64,000 bases of DNA. Source: Clostridiales bacterium. GTDB taxonomy: Bacteria; Bacillota; Clostridia; Saccharofermentanales; Saccharofermentanaceae. Shown one piece after another: positions 27,372 to 37,231 of the stretch. Below the pieces are notes generated by a model. It was not told where the DNA came from. It was given only the letters and a program-made list of their open reading frames with translations, and searched no databases. The translations under genes were made by a program, and so were the position numbers. The stretch is taken from assembly GCA_017427465.1 (NCBI GenBank), contig JAFRST010000027.1, positions 62,001-126,000 of the forward strand, given 5' to 3'. How positions within the stretch are numbered: position 1 is the first letter of the stretch; every line of letters begins with the position of its first letter.

Positions 27372-29786
27372 ATGATCACAGTTAAAGGAGATAAAACCCC
27401 GCTGTTTATCCTCGATACCCCGCATACGACATATGCGATGAAGGTAACAGGTTCGGGTCATATAGAGCATCTTTATTACGGAAGAAAGATCCGTCTGGAT
27501 GATGATGACGGTCTTACTGAACAGCATGAGTTTGCACCCGGAACATCGGCCGTATATTCAAAGGAACAGAGTAATTTCTCTTTGGATGATATTAGACTTG
27601 AGATGAGCTCCTACGGTAAGGGTGATGTAAGAGAAGCTTTTCTCGAGATCGTTAATTCCGACGGCAGCATGACTTCAGATTTCCTTTATGAGAGCTTTTC
27701 CGAGAGCCGCGGAAGAGACGGCGGCACGGAAGGCCTTCCGACATCATATGGAGAAGATGCTGAAGTCCTGACTGTCACCCTGGCTGACAAAGCTAACGCA
27801 TTAAAGCTCGAACTGATCTACTGTGTTTATCCGGATTCAGATGCCATCACGAGAAACGCCCGCCTTATAAATGAGGGCGAAGGTGATGTAAAGATCAGAA
27901 AGCTCATGAGCACGCAGATAGATCTTGATCCTGATTCTTACGTGTTCACGACCTTTACGGGTGCGTGGGCCAGAGAGATGAAGAAAACGGATATGTCTGT
28001 ATCATCCGCACGTCTTGTAAATTCCTCATACACGGGTAATTCTTCCAATAGAGCCAACCCGTTTGTTATGCTCTCAAGAAGAGGTGCAACTGAAGAATAC
28101 GGTGACGTCTACGGCTTCAATCTCGTATACAGCGGCAATCACTATGAATCTGTCGAGAAGAGCCCGTTTGGTAAAGTAAGATTTCTGTCAGGTATAAATC
28201 CTACAGGCTTTGAATGGAAATTAGCGAAAGGAGAGTCCTTCCTGACCCCGGAAGCGGTCATGACATATTCCTCTATGGGATATAACGGTATGAGCGGGCA
28301 GATGCACGACTTTGTGTCAAAGCATATCCTGCGCGGCCCGTGGAAGGACAGACTTCGGCCGGTTCTCTTAAACTCCTGGGAAGCATCCTATTTCAAGATA
28401 AGTGAAGGTAAGCTCCTTCGCCTTGCCAGAAAAGCAAAGCAGGCCGGAATAGAGCTTTTCGTAATGGATGACGGATGGTTCGGAGAGCGTAATGACGACA
28501 CGACTTCGTTAGGCGACTGGTACCCGAACAAGAAGAAGCTTCCGCACGGCGTAAAAGGCATCTGTGACAAGGTCAGAGCATTAGGCCTTGAATTCGGCAT
28601 CTGGGTTGAACCTGAGATGGTATGCCGCAATAGTAACCTTTACCGTGAACATCCCGCATGGGCGATGGAGATACCGGGCAAGGATCATTCTGAAGGCAGG
28701 AATCAGATGGTGCTGGATCTGTCTTCAACGGAAGTCCAGGATTACTTGATAAAGGCGATGAGTGATGTTTTCTCATCCGCGGATATATCCTATGTCAAAT
28801 GGGATATGAACCGCAATTTCTCGGACGTGTTCTCCAAGTCTCTTCCGTGTGACCGTCAGGGCGAAGCTGCGCACAGATACATCCTGGGCCTTTACAGGGT
28901 GATGAGGGAACTTACAAAGAAATTCCCTGAAATCCTTTTTGAAGGTTGTGCTTCGGGCGGAAACAGATTCGACTTAGGCATCTTAAGCTTCTTCCCGCAG
29001 ATCTGGGCGAGTGACGATACGGATGCTCTTTGCAGGTCCGAGATCCAGAACGGTTATTCATACGGCTATCCCATGTCGACGGTGACGGCGCACGTATCCG
29101 ACTGTCCGAATCATCAGACTTTAAGAAGGACTCCCATCGAGACGAGATTCAATGTAGCTTCGTTCGGTGTGCTCGGTTACGAGTGCAATCTCAATGATAT
29201 GAGCAAAGAGGATTTCGAAGCTGTCAAAGCGCAGATCTCCATGTATAAGAAATGGCGTGAAGTCATGCAGTTCGGAAGATTCTTCCGTTCAAAGTCGATG
29301 AATGATTCAAGATCCTGTGACGGTGATGAGCTCGGCGGTTCAGGCATAAGTGCTCTGGAGCCTTTGCCGGGCAACGAGATCTCATGGACAGTGGTATCAC
29401 CCGATAAGTCTAAAGCTGTCTCCATGACAATGCAGATACTGACTCATCCTAATGCACAGTGGGGTGTGTTAAAGCCCTTGGGACTTGATGAATGCAGCAA
29501 GTATCATTTGGAAGGCAGGGAGATGAAGTTCGACTTAAGGGATTTCGGAGGGCTCATCAACTATGTTGCTCCGTTCCATGTTAAGCAGGATGGCTTCATT
29601 CATAAGACTGTTGCCAAGTTCTACAAGATGAATGCAGAGAAAGAATCGCATGATATGTACGGCGATGCCATGATGTATGCCGGCGTTCACTTAAGGAGCG
29701 CATTTGCGTCCGGCGGTTATAATGAGAATATGAGATATTATCCGGACTTCGGTTCGAGGATATATACCATTGAGAAGGTTGAATGA
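27372..29786 (+). CDS. Alpha-galactosidase, GH36
   Basis: 804 residues, starting 5 bases after the transporter stop codon. An N-terminal beta-sandwich (to about residue 320) precedes the TIM barrel. Motifs: VMDDGWFG (365-371), YVKWDMNR with the nucleophile Asp478, and WASDDTDA with the acid/base Asp548, plus GCASGGNRFDLG for substrate binding. No signal peptide, so it hydrolyses imported melibiose-, raffinose- or galactosylglycerol-type alpha-galactosides in the cytosol. A size near 730-800 fits the tetrameric bacterial GH36 group. Confidence 0.95.
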   Translation: MITVKGDKTPLFILDTPHTTYAMKVTGSGHIEHLYYGRKIRLDDDDGLTEQHEFAPGTSAVYSKEQSNFSLDDIRLEMSSYGKGDVREAFLEIVNSDGSMTSDFLYESFSESRGRDGGTEGLPTSYGEDAEVLTVTLADKANALKLELIYCVYPDSDAITRNARLINEGEGDVKIRKLMSTQIDLDPDSYVFTTFTGAWAREMKKTDMSVSSARLVNSSYTGNSSNRANPFVMLSRRGATEEYGDVYGFNLVYSGNHYESVEKSPFGKVRFLSGINPTGFEWKLAKGESFLTPEAVMTYSSMGYNGMSGQMHDFVSKHILRGPWKDRLRPVLLNSWEASYFKISEGKLLRLARKAKQAGIELFVMDDGWFGERNDDTTSLGDWYPNKKKLPHGVKGICDKVRALGLEFGIWVEPEMVCRNSNLYREHPAWAMEIPGKDHSEGRNQMVLDLSSTEVQDYLIKAMSDVFSSADISYVKWDMNRNFSDVFSKSLPCDRQGEAAHRYILGLYRVMRELTKKFPEILFEGCASGGNRFDLGILSFFPQIWASDDTDALCRSEIQNGYSYGYPMSTVTAHVSDCPNHQTLRRTPIETRFNVASFGVLGYECNLNDMSKEDFEAVKAQISMYKKWREVMQFGRFFRSKSMNDSRSCDGDELGGSGISALEPLPGNEISWTVVSPDKSKAVSMTMQILTHPNAQWGVLKPLGLDECSKYHLEGREMKFDLRDFGGLINYVAPFHVKQDGFIHKTVAKFYKMNAEKESHDMYGDAMMYAGVHLRSAFASGGYNENMRYYPDFGSRIYTIEKVE

Positions 29787-29808
29787 AATCTTTACGGAGT
29801 GTGGTCAT

Positions 29809-32187
29809 ATGAAGATCGGTTTTAACAACGGCTGGCTTTGGGCCAAAGAATTTAATGAGGATATGGTAAAGCCGTCTTATGAAGATGGCTCCATGGAGAC
29901 CGTGAGGATCCCTCATACCGTTAAAATCACACCGCTTAACTATTTCGATGCGCATGAATACCAGATGGTATCCTGCTACAGGAAAAGATTTCATGCTCCC
30001 GAAGAGTGGAAGGGCAAGAAAGTATTCATTACTTTCGATGCGGTTGCGCACGAAGCGGAAATCTTTATTAACGGCATCCCGGTTGCAAAGCATTCCTGCG
30101 GCTATACAGCTTTTACGGCGAATCTTACCGATCACATTGTTTATGGTGGCGAAAATATAATTGCAGTCAAGTGTGACAGCAGGGAATCTTTGAACATTCC
30201 GCCGTTTGGTTTTGTAATCGATTACATGACTTACGGCGGTATCTACAGGGAAGTCAGTCTTGAAGTAAAAGAGCAGGACTATATAAAGGATGTTTTCGCG
30301 ATTGCAGGCGCTGACAGAAAGGTCAGGATCAGAACTGAAGTGGAAGGTGAGGGCGAGCTCGTTGCCACGTTAACTGACGTAGAATCGGGTAAAGTGCTTT
30401 TCGCCGAGCCGTGCGGAAATGATGCCGAGATAACTGTTAATGAAGCAGAGCTCTGGACACTTGAAAAGCCGTGCCTTTACGAACTTACAATGACTCTTCG
30501 TAACGGTTCGTCCGAAGATGCTTATACAACCAGGATAGGTTTCAGAGATGCGGTTTTTAAAGCAGACGGCTTCTACCTTAACGGAGAAAAGATAAAGCTC
30601 AGGGGATTAAACCGCCATCAGTCGTGGCCATATGCGGGTTATGCAATGCCAAAGTCCATGCAGAGAATGGATGCCGACGTGCTGAAGAATGAACTGGGAC
30701 TCAATGCCGTAAGGACTTCCCACTATCCTCAGTCGCATCACTTCATAGACAGGTGTGATGAATTAGGCCTTCTGGTGTTTACGGAGATACCGGGCTGGCA
30801 GAATATCGGAGATGAGAAATGGAAGGAGCAGGCCGTTATCAACACCCGTGAGATGGTGTCACAGTACAGGAACCATCCCTCAATAGTTTTGTGGGGCGTA
30901 AGGATCAACGAATCTGTCGATTGTGACGAGCTTTATATCCGCACAAATAAGGTAGCTCACGACTTAGATCCCGTAAGACAGACATCGGGCGTCAGATATC
31001 TTAAGAAGAGTTCTCTTTTGGAAGACGTCTATGCATTTAATGATTTCATTCACAACGGCAAAAACAACGGCTGCGAACAAAAGAAAAATGTTACTTCCGA
31101 TATGAATAAGCCGTACTTCATCAGCGAGTATAACGGCCATATGTATCCGACCAAAGCTTTTGATGACGAGCAGCACAGACAGGAGCACGCATTAAGGCAT
31201 TGCAATGTTTTAGACAGCGTGATGGCTAATCCGGATATCCTGGGTTCATTCGGCTGGTGTATGTTCGACTACAACACTCATAAGGATTTCGGTTCGGGTG
31301 ACAGGGTCTGCTATCACGGCGTGACTGACATATTCAGGAATCCAAAGCTTGCCGCATATGCTTATGCGAGCCAGAACACTGATATCGAACCGGTACTTGA
31401 GATAAGTTCCTCTATGGATATAGGCGAGCACCATGCAGGAAACAGGGGAGAGATCTATATATTTACGAACCTCGACAGCGTAAAGATGTACAAGAACGAT
31501 GTCTTCATCAAGGAGTATTCGAAAAAGGATTCTTCGTATAAGAATATGGAGCATCCGCCGATCCTGATCGATGACTTTATCGGCGACCAGATGAAAGAGG
31601 GCGAGGGATTCCCTGACAGACAGAATAAGATCGTCAAAGACGCACTGAATTTCTCGGCAATCTACGGTATGGAGAATATGCCTGCCAAGATGAAGCTTAC
31701 CATGGTAGAAGCAATGACTCGTTATAAGATGAAATTCGACGATGCCTACATGCTCTTCGGCAAATACATCGGCAACTGGGGCGGCGAGGCAACAAGATTC
31801 AGATTTGACGGCATTAAGGATGGCAAGGTCGTAAAGACCGTTATCAAGTGCGCAATGACAAAACTCTGTTTAAGCATTGATGTGTCTTCGGATGAGCTGG
31901 TTGAAGATGCCACATATGATGTTGCTGCCATAAGGATAAAAGTGACGGACGAATACGGCAATGTAATGCCTTTCTATAACAGACAGGCCGATGTTGAACT
32001 TACAGGTGATATTGAGCTGATAGGCCCCGGACGTGCCGATATCAACGGCGGCATGGGCGGTATCTACGTAAGAAGCACCGGTAAGGAAGGGACGGGATCT
32101 GTCAGGATATCGCTTCCTGATACGGATATCTCTTCAACGACAGATTTCAAAATAATAATAAGTAGCGGTTCTCATAGTTTGGTATAA
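29809..32187 (+). CDS. Beta-galactosidase-type glycoside hydrolase, GH2
   Basis: 792 residues from the ATG at 29809, chosen because GGAG lies 9 bases upstream and the GH2 N-terminal jelly-roll starts right after it. The upstream ATG lies inside the alpha-galactosidase gene. Sugar-binding domain, Ig-like domain and TIM barrel are in the usual order. Acid/base Glu368 is in WGVRINES and nucleophile Glu440 in FISEYNGH. A C-terminal Ig-like extension follows (about 650-792). No signal peptide: cytosolic. Beta-galactosidase is inferred from context; GH2 also includes glucuronidases and mannosidases. Confidence 0.85.
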   Translation: MKIGFNNGWLWAKEFNEDMVKPSYEDGSMETVRIPHTVKITPLNYFDAHEYQMVSCYRKRFHAPEEWKGKKVFITFDAVAHEAEIFINGIPVAKHSCGYTAFTANLTDHIVYGGENIIAVKCDSRESLNIPPFGFVIDYMTYGGIYREVSLEVKEQDYIKDVFAIAGADRKVRIRTEVEGEGELVATLTDVESGKVLFAEPCGNDAEITVNEAELWTLEKPCLYELTMTLRNGSSEDAYTTRIGFRDAVFKADGFYLNGEKIKLRGLNRHQSWPYAGYAMPKSMQRMDADVLKNELGLNAVRTSHYPQSHHFIDRCDELGLLVFTEIPGWQNIGDEKWKEQAVINTREMVSQYRNHPSIVLWGVRINESVDCDELYIRTNKVAHDLDPVRQTSGVRYLKKSSLLEDVYAFNDFIHNGKNNGCEQKKNVTSDMNKPYFISEYNGHMYPTKAFDDEQHRQEHALRHCNVLDSVMANPDILGSFGWCMFDYNTHKDFGSGDRVCYHGVTDIFRNPKLAAYAYASQNTDIEPVLEISSSMDIGEHHAGNRGEIYIFTNLDSVKMYKNDVFIKEYSKKDSSYKNMEHPPILIDDFIGDQMKEGEGFPDRQNKIVKDALNFSAIYGMENMPAKMKLTMVEAMTRYKMKFDDAYMLFGKYIGNWGGEATRFRFDGIKDGKVVKTVIKCAMTKLCLSIDVSSDELVEDATYDVAAIRIKVTDEYGNVMPFYNRQADVELTGDIELIGPGRADINGGMGGIYVRSTGKEGTGSVRISLPDTDISSTTDFKIIISSGSHSLV

Positions 32188-32226
32188 TTACCCTGATATA
32201 AATGCCGATAGGCACCGGGAGATTAT

Positions 32227-32889
32227 ATGCAAGAGAAAAAGGGAATCATATTCGATATGGACGGCACAGTCTGGGATTCTTCCGAGAATGTCGCGAAGGC
32301 CTGGACAGAAAAGATCCATGAAGCGGGTTATCCGGATAAGTCCGTAAGCAGGGAAGATATTCAGAGCGTCATGGGCAAGCCCATGGATGTTATTGCCGAT
32401 ACGCTGTTCCCTTATACCGAGAAGGGCCCTGAGAGAGATGCTCTCAGATCCTCCTGTGAGAATTACGAGAATCAGTACCTCAGGGAGAACGGCGGCATCC
32501 TTTATGAAGGTATCCTCGAGACCTGGGAAAAGCTCAAAGAGATGGGATATCACATCTACATCGTAAGCAACTGCCAGGCAGGCTATATCGAGTCGTTCCT
32601 CGGATACTACAACATTTCTTACGGCACTCCTTCTGACCTCGTTGAGGATATCGAGTGCTATGGCAACAATTTCCTGCAAAAGGATGAGAACATCAAGCTT
32701 ATGGCAGAGCGTAATAATCTTACGGCTGCGTGCTATGTAGGCGACATACAGAGCGACTATGATGCTACTCACAAGGCAGGTCTTCCGTTCATTCATGCAA
32801 GATACGGCTTCGGCACGATCAATACCGAAGTGCCTGTTATTGACAGCTTTGACGGGCTTATCAAAGTAGTTCCTGAAGTAATCGGATAA
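32227..32889 (+). CDS. HAD superfamily phosphatase
   Basis: 220 residues, preceded by GGGAG. Motif I is IIFDMDGTVWD, motif II IVSNCQ, and motif IV YVGDIQSDYDA, i.e. a beta-phosphoglucomutase/Gph-like HAD hydrolase with a helical cap. It is followed 13 bases later by a glycerol-1-phosphate dehydrogenase. The pair recalls araL-araM in the Bacillus subtilis arabinose operon, though AraL is a different HAD subclass. The substrate is unknown; a small sugar or polyol phosphate is likely. Confidence 0.85.
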   Translation: MQEKKGIIFDMDGTVWDSSENVAKAWTEKIHEAGYPDKSVSREDIQSVMGKPMDVIADTLFPYTEKGPERDALRSSCENYENQYLRENGGILYEGILETWEKLKEMGYHIYIVSNCQAGYIESFLGYYNISYGTPSDLVEDIECYGNNFLQKDENIKLMAERNNLTAACYVGDIQSDYDATHKAGLPFIHARYGFGTINTEVPVIDSFDGLIKVVPEVIG

Positions 32890-32902
32890 AGGAGATAAAA
32901 CC

Positions 32903-33958
32903 ATGCCAAAAGACGAAATATCAATTCCGGTAATCCTTAAGATCGAACGCGGCGTTACGGCTAACATCGGCGAATACCTGAAAGATGCAGGCATTGAGCA
33001 GGTCACGATCCTTTTTGGTAACGGTCTTACCGACATGTTCGGCAAAACTGTTTTCGATTCATTCGATAAGGCCGGTGTAAAGGTCCTGCACCATCAGGAG
33101 ATGGACACCGTGGATTTTGTTGATATTACGAATCTGGCATTTGAGATCCCCAATAAGACGCAGGCTATTATCGGAATGGGCGGTGGCAAGGTCATAGATG
33201 CCGCTAAATATATCGGATATATCCTGAGGATCCCTTTTATCAGCGTTCCGACGAGCTCTTCTTCAGACGGGTTCTCCAGTTCGTCCGCTTCACTTATCGT
33301 AGACGGACACCGCAAATCTCTGCCTGCCAAGATGGCTTCAGGTATTCTTGTTGATACTGATGTTATCAAGAGCGCGCCTGTAAGATTCCTTTATTCAGGT
33401 ATCGGTGATATGGTCGCTAAGATACAGTCCACTTACGACTGGCAGCACGAAGAGGACATGGGCTTCGATGAAGTCAATGATTTTGCGTTTATGGTAGCAA
33501 AGAAGGCTGTTAATTCGTTCGTCAGAACACCTTTTGAATCAGTAAGCGAAGACCTCTTCCTCAAAGAGCTTCTTGACTCGCTTGCAATGAGCGGAGTCGC
33601 TAATGAGATAGCAGGTTCGAGTGCGCCGACGAGCGGCTCCGAGCATCTCATCTCACACGCTTTGGACCAGCTCCTTGAGCGTCCCCAGCTTCACGGCGTA
33701 CAGGTAGGAATTGCTACATATATCATGTGCAAGGTATTAGATCACAGATGGAAGAGAGTAGACGATATCTTCAGCAGGACGGGCTTCTGGGATTACTGCG
33801 CTACGCTAGAACTTAAGGCTTCAGACTTCAGTAATGCCATCGACATGGCTCCTTCTATCAAGCCTCACCGTCATACATATCTTCACGAAGAAAAATACAG
33901 AGATCTTGCAAAAGCGCTTCTTGCGAGCGATGAGAAGCTTGTAAAGATCCTTCATTAA
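32903..33958 (+). CDS. Glycerol-1-phosphate dehydrogenase (AraM/EgsA-like)
   Basis: 351 residues with AAAGGAG upstream. Iron-alcohol-dehydrogenase fold: GMGGGKVIDAAKY (NAD(P)-binding) and PTSSSSDGFSSSSASL. The metal ligand region follows (SGSEHLISHALD, then QLHGVQVG), which matches the sn-glycerol-1-phosphate dehydrogenase group rather than glycerol dehydrogenase. It interconverts dihydroxyacetone phosphate and sn-glycerol 1-phosphate. In Bacteria this is unusual because bacterial phospholipids use glycerol 3-phosphate; in Bacillus it feeds heptaprenylglyceryl phosphate. It lies downstream of galactosidase genes. Confidence 0.85.
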   Translation: MPKDEISIPVILKIERGVTANIGEYLKDAGIEQVTILFGNGLTDMFGKTVFDSFDKAGVKVLHHQEMDTVDFVDITNLAFEIPNKTQAIIGMGGGKVIDAAKYIGYILRIPFISVPTSSSSDGFSSSSASLIVDGHRKSLPAKMASGILVDTDVIKSAPVRFLYSGIGDMVAKIQSTYDWQHEEDMGFDEVNDFAFMVAKKAVNSFVRTPFESVSEDLFLKELLDSLAMSGVANEIAGSSAPTSGSEHLISHALDQLLERPQLHGVQVGIATYIMCKVLDHRWKRVDDIFSRTGFWDYCATLELKASDFSNAIDMAPSIKPHRHTYLHEEKYRDLAKALLASDEKLVKILH

Positions 33959-33970
33959 CCGGAGGAAAAC

Positions 33971-36499
33971 ATGAAGAAATTTACCAGACCTATATCAGTT
34001 ATTCTTATAGGTTCATTGTTGTTGACTGCCTGCAATAAAGGCGTGGAACCCGGCCCGGAGGACATGACCTCCGGAAGTGGAACGGAGACTACGGCCGGAC
34101 CTGAGCCTTCCGCTTCAGGAAGTGAACAGGGAGTAAAAGTCATTACTTCAGATCTTTCCGAATTTGGCAAAGGCTACGAGGGATACGAAGGAACAGGCGA
34201 TTACAATTACGGTGAAGCCCTTCAGAAATCGATATTGTTCTACGAGCTCCAGAGAAGCGGCGATCTTCCTGAACAGACAAGATGCAACTGGCGCGGCGAT
34301 TCAGGCCTTAACGACGGAGCTGATAACAATGTTGATCTTACCGGCGGATGGTATGACGCAGGAGATCACGTTAAGTTCAATCTTCCGATGGCATATTCGG
34401 CTGCCATGCTCGGCTGGTCTGTCTATGAAGACCGTGAAGCCTATGAGCAGAGCGGACAGCTCGAGTATATCCTTGGCGATATCAAGTGGGTCACTGATTA
34501 TCTTATTAAGTGTCATCCCGAAGATGAAGTCTTCTACTATCAGGTAGGAGACGGCGGCGCAGATCACTCGTGGTGGGGACCTGCCGAAGTAATGTCGATG
34601 AACAGGCCCTCTTATAAGGTCACGAAGGATAATCCGGGTTCCTGCGTTACCGGCGAAGCTGCGGCCGCGCTGGCAGTTGCTGCAATTGTTTTCGAAGATA
34701 CGGATCCCGAATATTCGAAGCTCTGCTTAGAACATGCCAAGAGCCTTTATGCTTTTGCGGATTCTACGAAAAGTGATGCAGGTTATACTGCGGCGAACGG
34801 CTTTTATAATTCATGGAGCGGATTCTACGATGAGCTCTCCTGGGCAGGGTGCTGGCTTTATATAGCAACTGACGACAGCAAGTATCTGGATAAAGCGAAG
34901 GAATACTATCCTAAGGCCGGCCAGGATTACAACTGGTCTCTTTGCTGGGATGACGTGCACATCGGTGCTGCAGTGATGCTCGCCAAGCTTACAGGCGAAA
35001 AGACCTATAAGGATGCTGTCCAGAAGCACCTTGATTTCTGGAGCTGCGGCACGTCTGACGGACAGAAGATCACATATACTCCAAAGGGACTTGCATGGCT
35101 CGACCAGTGGGGTTCTCTCAGATATGCGACGACTACATCTTTTGTAGCAACGGTCTATTCCAGATGGGAAGGCTGTCCTTCCGACAAGGTGTCGGTATAT
35201 TGGGATTTTGCGGTATCACAGGCCAATTACGCATTGGGTTCTTCCGGAAGGTCTTACGTCGTAGGCTTCGGTGAGAATCCGCCCGAGCACCCGCATCACA
35301 GAACGAGCCAGGGTTCTTATTGCGATAACATGAATGAACCCGGCACTGCAAGGCACACACTGTATGGCGCCCTTGTAGGCGGTCCTGATGCTTCTGACGG
35401 TTATTCCGACTCAGTCAGTGACTACACCAAGAACGAAGTCGCATGCGATTACAACGCCGGATTTACGGGCCTTCTGGCAGCGATGTATTCCGAATATCAC
35501 GGCAAGACACTGATTGATTTCGGTGCGGTCGAAGAAGTTACTGATGATGAATATTCCGCAGAATGCACTCTTAATGTCCAGGGCTCTGATTTCGCGGAGA
35601 TCAAGGCATTCATCTATAACAAGACAGGGTGGCCCGCAAGAGCAGCTGCGAACCTTGAGTTCAGATATTTTGTTGATCTCTCGGAGATATATCAGGCAGG
35701 CGGCGATGCTTCGGGTGTTACTATCTCGACCAATTACATGCAGTCCGGAAGAGTTGAAGGGCTTAAGGTCTGGAATGAAGATAATCACATTTACTATCTT
35801 TCGGTTGTTTTCGATGACGGAGCCTTAAGACCTGCGGGGCAGTCCCAATACAAGTCTGAGATCCAGGTCAGGATGACAAGTCCTAACGGCGTTTGGGATG
35901 ACTCGAATGATTTCTCATACAAAACGGGCGCAGTCCTTCTTGAGAATAACGAATTGGTCTTCGGCGTTATGCCTGATGAAGAAGGCACCGGCTCGGGTGA
36001 AGCTGCAGGCGGTACCAACCAGACTCAAACTACTGCTTCAACATCTCAGGATCAGTCTTCTTCAGGCGGCGGCTCTGCGTCTTCCGGTGATCTCAGCATC
36101 AAGATGACCTACAACGATAATTCCAATTCTGCTAATGCGATCGCAGGTACTCTTGAGATAACGAATAACGGAAGCTCAACTGTTGATCTGTCTGATCTTA
36201 AGATCAATTACTATTTCACAAAAGACGGCGGCAGCATGGTCTTTGACTGCTACCACGCTGCGGTCAATTCGGCTTCAGGCCAATACACTGCGCTGACTGA
36301 TAAGACGAGCGGATCATTTGCTTCCTGCTCAGGTACTGACAGAGATACTTGTCTTACGATAGCTGTAAGCAGCGGCTCTCTTGCTAAGGGTGATACACTT
36401 ACCATCAGCTTCAGCTGTCACAGGTCTGACTGGCAGAATATGGATCTTTCCAATGACTGGTCGCACCAGAGCGTAAACAATATTGAGGTTACGACTTAA
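33971..36499 (+). CDS. Lipoprotein endoglucanase, GH9 with two CBM3-type modules
   Basis: 842 residues. Lipobox LLTAC places the lipidated Cys at 21. After a short Ser/Gly/Pro spacer comes the GH9 catalytic domain (about 60-505), with [16 protein letters not shown] holding the catalytic aspartates, [11 protein letters not shown] and [13 protein letters not shown] holding the acid Glu. It is followed by a CBM3c-like domain (about 515-660), a Thr/Ser/Gly-rich linker, and a second CBM3 domain (about 705-842). This GH9-CBM3c layout is typical of processive endoglucanases acting on cellulose. Cell-surface anchoring as a lipoprotein is less usual than secretion or a dockerin. The stop codon touches the next ATG. 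Confidence 0.93.
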   Translation: MKKFTRPISVILIGSLLLTACNKGVEPGPEDMTSGSGTETTAGPEPSASGSEQGVKVITSDLSEFGKGYEGYEGTGDYNYGEALQKSILFYELQRSGDLPEQTRCNWRGDSGLNDGADNNVDLTGGWYDAGDHVKFNLPMAYSAAMLGWSVYEDREAYEQSGQLEYILGDIKWVTDYLIKCHPEDEVFYYQVGDGGADHSWWGPAEVMSMNRPSYKVTKDNPGSCVTGEAAAALAVAAIVFEDTDPEYSKLCLEHAKSLYAFADSTKSDAGYTAANGFYNSWSGFYDELSWAGCWLYIATDDSKYLDKAKEYYPKAGQDYNWSLCWDDVHIGAAVMLAKLTGEKTYKDAVQKHLDFWSCGTSDGQKITYTPKGLAWLDQWGSLRYATTTSFVATVYSRWEGCPSDKVSVYWDFAVSQANYALGSSGRSYVVGFGENPPEHPHHRTSQGSYCDNMNEPGTARHTLYGALVGGPDASDGYSDSVSDYTKNEVACDYNAGFTGLLAAMYSEYHGKTLIDFGAVEEVTDDEYSAECTLNVQGSDFAEIKAFIYNKTGWPARAAANLEFRYFVDLSEIYQAGGDASGVTISTNYMQSGRVEGLKVWNEDNHIYYLSVVFDDGALRPAGQSQYKSEIQVRMTSPNGVWDDSNDFSYKTGAVLLENNELVFGVMPDEEGTGSGEAAGGTNQTQTTASTSQDQSSSGGGSASSGDLSIKMTYNDNSNSANAIAGTLEITNNGSSTVDLSDLKINYYFTKDGGSMVFDCYHAAVNSASGQYTALTDKTSGSFASCSGTDRDTCLTIAVSSGSLAKGDTLTISFSCHRSDWQNMDLSNDWSHQSVNNIEVTT

Positions 36500-37120
36500 A
36501 TGATCTGTGTATCAACTGAAGTAATGCGCGCGAGCGACAAATGGACTATTGAAAATATCTGTTCTTCAAAAGAACTGATTGAAAGGGCAGGGAAAGCGAT
36601 CTTTGATCAGGTCAGCTGGAAAGGTCCTGCCGGCATTATCTGCGGCAAAGGTAATAACGCAGGTGACGGCTTTGTTGTAGCGTCGCTTCTTAAAGATCAC
36701 GGCATAGATTGTGAGATCGTTCTCTTGTACGATGATGCGTTCTCGGAGGACGGAAGATACTTTTACGATATCTGTGCCGCGAAGGGAATACCGACGGTTC
36801 CTGACGGCGATTACGGCAAGTATAAGACTATCTTGGACTGCATCTTCGGAACCGGCTTTAAGGGCGAAGTAAAAGAGCCTGCCAAAACCGCGATAGAGAA
36901 GATAAATTCTTCAAGTGCATATGTAGTCAGCGCAGATATCAACAGCGGTCTTAACGGCGACACCGGTCTTGGCGATCTTTATGTCATATCTGATCTTACG
37001 GTGTCGATCGGCACATATAAGTATGGACATTTTCTTGGCCACGCGAAAACTGCCATGAAGAGTAAGGTGAACTGCGATATCGGCATTAAGATAATCGGAG
37101 AGACTAAAGATCTGGAGTGA
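36500..37120 (+). CDS. nnrE: NAD(P)H-hydrate epimerase, stand-alone
   Basis: 206 residues of YjeF N-terminal type: CGKGNNAGDGFVVASLLKDHG, LDCIFGTGFKGEV and the conserved ADINSGLNGDTG (usually DxPSG). It epimerises R-NADHX and R-NADPHX so that the dehydratase can repair them. Many bacteria fuse it to the dehydratase domain; here only the epimerase part exists, and it begins immediately after the cellulase stop codon with no room for its own promoter. Confidence 0.87.
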   Translation: MICVSTEVMRASDKWTIENICSSKELIERAGKAIFDQVSWKGPAGIICGKGNNAGDGFVVASLLKDHGIDCEIVLLYDDAFSEDGRYFYDICAAKGIPTVPDGDYGKYKTILDCIFGTGFKGEVKEPAKTAIEKINSSSAYVVSADINSGLNGDTGLGDLYVISDLTVSIGTYKYGHFLGHAKTAMKSKVNCDIGIKIIGETKDLE

Positions 37121-37231
37121 ATACTTCAGGAGTTTGTCCTTTTATATAACGAAATGAATTATGCCCCTTAGGAAATAAAAGAATCTGGATGAATTATAGT
37201 GATATGATAGATACGTCAGGAGGGTTCTTAT

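Noticed and set aside
32188..33045. 285-codon open frame on the minus strand
   Set aside because: It lies antisense to the HAD and G1PDH genes, whose motifs are clear, and has no ribosome site or recognisable protein features.
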